Positions 60,079 to 64,000 of a stretch of DNA of 64,000 bases are shown here, one piece after another (position 1 is the first letter of the stretch; the number at the start of each line of letters is the position of its first letter). Made by a program: the position numbers and the translations under genes. The notes below the pieces were generated by a model. It saw only the letters and a list, made by a program, of their open reading frames with translations. It was not told the DNA's origin and did not search any database. Location: NCBI RefSeq assembly GCF_963664135.1, contig NZ_OY760905.1, positions 2,010,736 through 2,074,735 of the forward strand. The letters are read 5' to 3'. The stretch comes from an uncultured Acetobacterium sp. (GTDB lineage Bacteria; Bacillota; Clostridia; Eubacteriales; Eubacteriaceae).

Positions 60079-61347
60079 TTGAATAATCGAAAAAAAAGTG
60101 TGATCGAAAATAGACGAAGCCCTGCGCCGAAAAAAAAGTCTAGCGAAAACTCAAGACAAGATACCGCCCGGCGAACCAAGGCTACCCAACCCCAAGCCAT
60201 CCGCAAACAAGCAGCGCAAAAACAAACCATGCAACGTGAAAAGACCAAACCAATAACCCTTCCGGCTCCGGTGGCAAAGAAAAAGAAGAAAAAAAACAAA
60301 GGCGGTTGGGTCAAAAAATTCTTTCGAACATTATTGCTAATCATTATTTTTCTGATGGCCGCCGGTTTTGCCGTCAATGCTTTTTTCTTAGGCAATGTAA
60401 CCAGTGACCTCAAGGGAAATTTAAAGCAATATGGCATCAGCGATGAAGCTGCCAGTTTTGCCAAACAGCATAAGATTGTCAATGTCGCAGTATTCGGTGT
60501 TGATGGACGCGATGATGTTGAAGGCGATCGAACTGATACGATTATGATCGCAACGGCCGATTATGAACATAGCAAGGTCAAAGTCGCTTCGCTGATGCGC
60601 GACACCTATGTTTATATTAATGATAAATACGACTATGATAAACTCAATGCTGCCTATGCCTATGGCGGACCCACTTTAGCGCTTCAAACCATTAATAAGA
60701 ATTTTGATACCACCATCACTGATTACGTCACCATTGATTTTAATGCGATGGTCTCCATGGTCAACGCCGTTGGCGGTGTTACCATTGATCTTAAAACCGA
60801 AGAAGAACTGGATTGGGTCAATCAATATCTGATGGATGTCAATGAAAAAGTAACGACGAGCTCCCCATTTCTAGAAAAAACTGGACCTCAGGTAGTCGAT
60901 GGCTCCCAAGCTTTAGCCTATTGCCGTGTCCGCTATGTCGGCGATGGCGACTTTGATCGAACATTACGACAACGAACGGTATTTGAGCAGGTATTGTCAA
61001 AAGCCCTGGACTTGAACCTTCAGGATCAATATAATCTGGTCATGTCTACCCTACCTTATGTTCAAACATCCCTGAGTACCATGGAAATGATCAAATACGC
61101 TGCAAATTTGGCCTTAATGCCTTCAAAGGATATTGAACAAAGTCGATTCCCCACCGATGAACTCATTTCACTGGACAACCTTGATGGGGTATCCTATGTT
61201 GTTCCCAATACCTTAGTTGAAAACATCGAAGCTTTTTATAAATTTATTTATGAAACTGCCTACACGCCCTCTGACACAGCAACAGAAATCAGCGATGAAA
61301 TTGAAACTTCGGTAAAAGGAGCATCGAGCGATTCGGGCTCGTATTAA
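60079..61347 (+). CDS. LytR-CpsA-Psr (LCP) family wall polymer ligase
   Basis: 422 residues. A long, very basic and proline-rich cytoplasmic tail (1-80; many K/R, including KKKKKKNK) precedes one helix (82-104). The LCP domain (about 135-330) has DRTDTIMIATADYEHSKVKVASLMRDTYV and CRVRYVGDGDFDRTLRQRTV with the conserved Asp/Arg residues. LCP enzymes move wall teichoic acid or capsule polymers from lipid carrier to peptidoglycan. The start is a TTG at 60079 behind GAGGT; no ATG lies near. Confidence 0.9.
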   Translation: MNNRKKSVIENRRSPAPKKKSSENSRQDTARRTKATQPQAIRKQAAQKQTMQREKTKPITLPAPVAKKKKKKNKGGWVKKFFRTLLLIIIFLMAAGFAVNAFFLGNVTSDLKGNLKQYGISDEAASFAKQHKIVNVAVFGVDGRDDVEGDRTDTIMIATADYEHSKVKVASLMRDTYVYINDKYDYDKLNAAYAYGGPTLALQTINKNFDTTITDYVTIDFNAMVSMVNAVGGVTIDLKTEEELDWVNQYLMDVNEKVTTSSPFLEKTGPQVVDGSQALAYCRVRYVGDGDFDRTLRQRTVFEQVLSKALDLNLQDQYNLVMSTLPYVQTSLSTMEMIKYAANLALMPSKDIEQSRFPTDELISLDNLDGVSYVVPNTLVENIEAFYKFIYETAYTPSDTATEISDEIETSVKGASSDSGSY

Positions 61348-61361
61348 AAAACGTCTTAAAT

Positions 61362-61437
61362 AAAGCCACCCTCTGTATAAACGGCTCTCTGTCAAGCTGA
61401 CAATCGCGCCGTTCATACAGAGGGTGGCTTTGATTTT
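61362..61437. terminator. Bidirectional terminator after the LCP gene
   Basis: AAAGCCACCCTCTGTATAAACGG and CCGTTCATACAGAGGGTGGCTTT form a 23-bp stem with two mismatches, and an inner TGTCAAGCTGACA hairpin. It serves the LCP gene and the convergent DUF6056 genes. Confidence 0.88.
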
Positions 61438-61441
61438 TGAA

Positions 61442-62812
61442 TTAAATTAATTTAAAAAAAGATTCCAAATAACCACAGACTGCCATAAATCCCATAACAA
61501 CAAAGAGCTTCTTCTGATTAACAGGGGTAAGTAGTGAGTTAAATTCCTGATACATAAGCAATCCAAAGATAACCATTGCGACATACTGAAATAAAAACGT
61601 CCGCGCACCTGATTCATAAACAGTGGGTGAAAAACCCATCACAACTCGGGACATAATTGAAGCCCCCATTACCAGAACCGCAATTCCCAGCTTATTTGAA
61701 TCCTTGAACAAAAGGTATGTTATCAGAAAAAGCGAAACAACAAAAGAACTCATAAAAATGAGTAACAGATAATGATTAAATCCTAAATAACCAGTCGTGA
61801 TTCCAGTAAAGGTAACCCAGTCGTCAATCGTATTTCCTGTTAATAAGCAAAACAAACAATCAAATTTAGGGCTTAAGACAATAATCCGAAATATATTGAT
61901 CAGAACACAAAAAATAAATGGACTAATCCCAATTATTCTTGGTAACCACGACTTGTATTTATTCCAACAAAAAAGCCAAGCCATCGCCAAGACCACAATA
62001 TTAATGAAGTTCTGATCAATACTGAACACGTGAGAAGTGGCTGAAACAGTCAGTTTCTGGATAAACTCAAAGGTGCTATACTCCGGAAAGTTGGCGACAA
62101 TTTCGGATACTTCCCGAACCCCATTCCCCGGGCATAAAAAAATAAAAGCAATGTTCCCCAGCAAAACAATAGCCATGATGATCAGATACCAGTTAAGTGA
62201 TTTTTTATAGATAAAATATATGGCAAAAACAAGATAAATCGTTACTAAGATAGCGGCAACGATTTCCATGTTCATTCCGAACAGGGTCGCCACAATATAC
62301 AGAGGATATTCATACCCTCGAATTCTTTCCCTAAAGAAAATCTTTTTAATCGGATAAATTGCCACTAAACTAAAGGTCAGGGGCCATAAATAATGAATGC
62401 TGGTTACCACCCATCCGGCGGTTGTCATCATTGAAACAAAGGGAACGCAGGCTAACAGAAAAACAATTACCCAATTGGTTTTGAGATTATTGTCATAAAC
62501 AAAGAGTTTAGAGATCATGAAAGATAATAGAAAGTAAACAAGGACGTTTATAATTGAAAAAAGCCCGAATGAATTCCCGGCAAAGAATGCTGCGACGGGC
62601 ATAATAATAATTCGCGAACTCCAACTATTGTAAGCACCACAAATAAAAGTCAGCACAGGTTCTTTGTAAAAAACGGTCCCGTAAGTAATGTCATCTCCAG
62701 AGGGGCTAACAAAAAGATGAAATAGCAGAATGAAAAAAGCCAAAATCAGCATTGGGAAATATTCCCAATGCGTCAATTTGAATATTTTTGATCGAATCAC
62801 AGCTAATATCAT
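61442..62812 (-). CDS. DUF6056-like polytopic membrane protein
   Basis: 456 residues, about twelve hydrophobic segments. Two features match DUF6056/GtrII-like glycosyltransferase-type proteins by pattern: an early loop SPSGDDITYGTVF...GAYNSWSSRI (acidic DD pair, then the W-S-x-R motif) and CPGNGVREVSE in a later loop. The family is thought to use lipid-linked sugars, but no activity is established. GGAGGG site before ATG. It follows its paralogue by 12 bases. Confidence 0.7.
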   Translation of the reverse strand: MILAVIRSKIFKLTHWEYFPMLILAFFILLFHLFVSPSGDDITYGTVFYKEPVLTFICGAYNSWSSRIIIMPVAAFFAGNSFGLFSIINVLVYFLLSFMISKLFVYDNNLKTNWVIVFLLACVPFVSMMTTAGWVVTSIHYLWPLTFSLVAIYPIKKIFFRERIRGYEYPLYIVATLFGMNMEIVAAILVTIYLVFAIYFIYKKSLNWYLIIMAIVLLGNIAFIFLCPGNGVREVSEIVANFPEYSTFEFIQKLTVSATSHVFSIDQNFINIVVLAMAWLFCWNKYKSWLPRIIGISPFIFCVLINIFRIIVLSPKFDCLFCLLTGNTIDDWVTFTGITTGYLGFNHYLLLIFMSSFVVSLFLITYLLFKDSNKLGIAVLVMGASIMSRVVMGFSPTVYESGARTFLFQYVAMVIFGLLMYQEFNSLLTPVNQKKLFVVMGFMAVCGYLESFFKLI

Positions 62813-62824
62813 ATTCCCTCCACA

Positions 62825-64000
62825 CTAAGGTTTCAAGATGATATTAGGAACCCCGAAATAATCTGCTAAGGCTCGGTTTACCCAATGATTTGGATCCATT
62901 TGCACATCCTTCAATCCATACATACCATTATGACTGGACAAAGGCACAATCTCCGGCACCTGAATGAGCGCTTCGCTTTTCTGTTCTTGAATCATTTGAA
63001 CGCGAGCCAGATATTGTTTGTTGACTGTCATGGCGTCAACGCCTACATATCCCAAGGACATTACATAGAATACAAGCAGACAACATCCTGGTATTAAAAT
63101 AAATTTTCTAATCCGTTTCTGATTTAATTTCAACTGACTTAACGCATAAACGATCGCAATGATTAAAAATGCTGCCAAACCAAACATCGCCCGAGGCGGA
63201 AATTTAGGAGGCGCCAGCATGACAAACATGGCTGCCACTGCTGCCAGCACAAAAATTCCAAAGACGACTATTTCTTTTTGCGTTTTTTCATTTTTTAACA
63301 ACACAAATGCGATGGCAGCTAAAAGAACCAATGGCATCAGCGCATAAAGATTATAAGCAAAATATGAAAGCCGGGTAATAATCGGGTTTGATCCCACCAT
63401 CATTGTTACTTCTGAGACAGCCGATTCATTGGTCGCCCGCAGTCCATTTCCTGGTGCAAAAATCATGCAGAGGAAGCCACAGATTGAGAAAAACAAGCCA
63501 GTAAATGCAAATGCCGGAATATCAATTTTTCGTTTATAGTAAACCAAACAAAACATGAGCATAATTAAGATCATCGCTCCTGCTGTGTTCTCATTCGTGA
63601 TACCGCTTAAAAAAAACAAGGGCGCCATAATTATTGCAAACCAAATACTTTTTAGTATTTTTGTTTGTTTTTCTTCGTACAGTCGAAACGGTAAGAGTGC
63701 CAATAAAATGATTGTTCCACACCATAAATAATTGCAGGAACCGGTTAACCACATAACGGTTTGGCCAAACATTGGGGTGAAAAACCAAATCAAAATTGTT
63801 GTCAATAATATTAATTCAAAGCGAATTTTTCGCCCGACTGCCAAAAAATACACCGCCAAACAAAAAACAATATAACAAACACTATTGGCAATATTAAAAA
63901 TATCTTTTCCTAAGAACATAAACAGCTGAGTAAGTGTTTCAGCTATGACGCGACCACCCCAAGTCAGATAATAGGTGGTTTGAGAAGTAATGATATCACT
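62825..64000 (-). CDS. DUF6056-like polytopic membrane protein, 5' end beyond window
   Basis: At least 391 residues; the frame runs to the window edge with no stop, so the true start lies outside. The upstream part encodes SQTTYYLTWGGRVIAETLTQLF, the W-x-G-R counterpart of the WSSR loop in the next gene. An internal ATG at 63919 is therefore not the start. Later it has FAPGNGLRATNES, the paralogue of CPGNGVREVSE. The C-terminal 80 residues after the last helix (VNKQYLARVQMIQEQKSEALIQVPEIV) look extracytoplasmic. Paralogue of the downstream gene. Confidence 0.72.
   Translation of the reverse strand, partial: SDIITSQTTYYLTWGGRVIAETLTQLFMFLGKDIFNIANSVCYIVFCLAVYFLAVGRKIRFELILLTTILIWFFTPMFGQTVMWLTGSCNYLWCGTIILLALLPFRLYEEKQTKILKSIWFAIIMAPLFFLSGITNENTAGAMILIMLMFCLVYYKRKIDIPAFAFTGLFFSICGFLCMIFAPGNGLRATNESAVSEVTMMVGSNPIITRLSYFAYNLYALMPLVLLAAIAFVLLKNEKTQKEIVVFGIFVLAAVAAMFVMLAPPKFPPRAMFGLAAFLIIAIVYALSQLKLNQKRIRKFILIPGCCLLVFYVMSLGYVGVDAMTVNKQYLARVQMIQEQKSEALIQVPEIVPLSSHNGMYGLKDVQMDPNHWVNRALADYFGVPNIILKP

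Noticed and set aside
59964-60482. 172-residue minus-strand ORF over the LCP promoter and N-terminus
   Set aside because: Phe- and Leu-rich mirror of the lysine-rich LCP tail; it covers the LCP promoter and has no domain.
1-64000. CRISPR arrays, tRNA or rRNA genes
   Set aside because: No regular short repeats with spacers and no cloverleaf with CCA-end pattern were noticed by eye. A covariance-model search would be the decisive test.

Overview
The window looks like chromosome of an anaerobic, low-GC Gram-positive bacterium of the Clostridia, most like the Eubacteriaceae (Acetobacterium/Eubacterium type). The grounds are strong AGGAGG-type ribosome binding sites, a flavodiiron protein, an LCP cell-wall ligase, lipoprotein-anchored ABC transport, a UPF0735/ThrR-type ACT regulator, and no outer-membrane genes. 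The genus is an inference from protein style. No rRNA, tRNA or CRISPR array was seen.

Layout. 1-2.7 kb: start of mnmA, a flavodiiron protein, a small unknown gene and a COG4905-type membrane protein. 2.8-5.7 kb: a PilC/PilB-type pair standing alone. 5.8-9.8 kb: a TetR regulator facing an FtsX/MacB-type ABC exporter, with palindromic operators between them. 9.9-11.8 kb: a LeuC/LeuD-type hydro-lyase. 12.0-24.9 kb: an integrated element (below). 24.9-30.4 kb: lysC and hom, divergent from thrC-thrB-thrR-like, the aspartate-to-threonine pathway. 30.4-38.0 kb: a transglutaminase-like protein, an SplB-like radical SAM protein, an Lsa/CplR-type ABC-F gene with an attenuator-like leader, trmB, trmO, a DUF3784 protein, a MerR regulator and a DedA protein. 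38.2-45 kb: azlD/azlC, a HAD phosphatase, and a MarR-led heterodimeric ABC exporter. 45-52.2 kb: an HD-GYP protein and a MacAB-like efflux operon joined to its own two-component system. 52.5-64 kb: a processive glycosyltransferase, an unknown membrane protein, a polar amino-acid ABC transporter, two coiled-coil proteins, an LCP protein and two DUF6056-type membrane proteins, the last cut by the window edge.

The most striking feature is the 12.9-kb element at about 12011-24898. It has an integrase, a divergent repressor/AlpA-like switch, a P4-type primase-helicase and a capsid-making and DNA-packaging set (portal, protease, major capsid, connector, HNH, TerS, TerL, head-closure protein). It has no tail, lysis or other phage genes. 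This is the gene content of a capsid-forming phage-inducible chromosomal island, a satellite that builds its own head and takes tails from a helper phage. It is inserted in the 3' end of lysC. It supplies the last lysC codons and a terminator, and the original lysC tail and terminator lie stranded at 11967-12036. CTGTCAC-type repeats cluster near both ends and may mark a replication origin.

The second notable system is the 32.69-32.91 kb leader of the ABC-F gene. A six-codon ORF overlaps one arm of a stem whose other arm can instead pair with, and open, an intrinsic terminator. This is the layout of ribosome-stalling attenuation.
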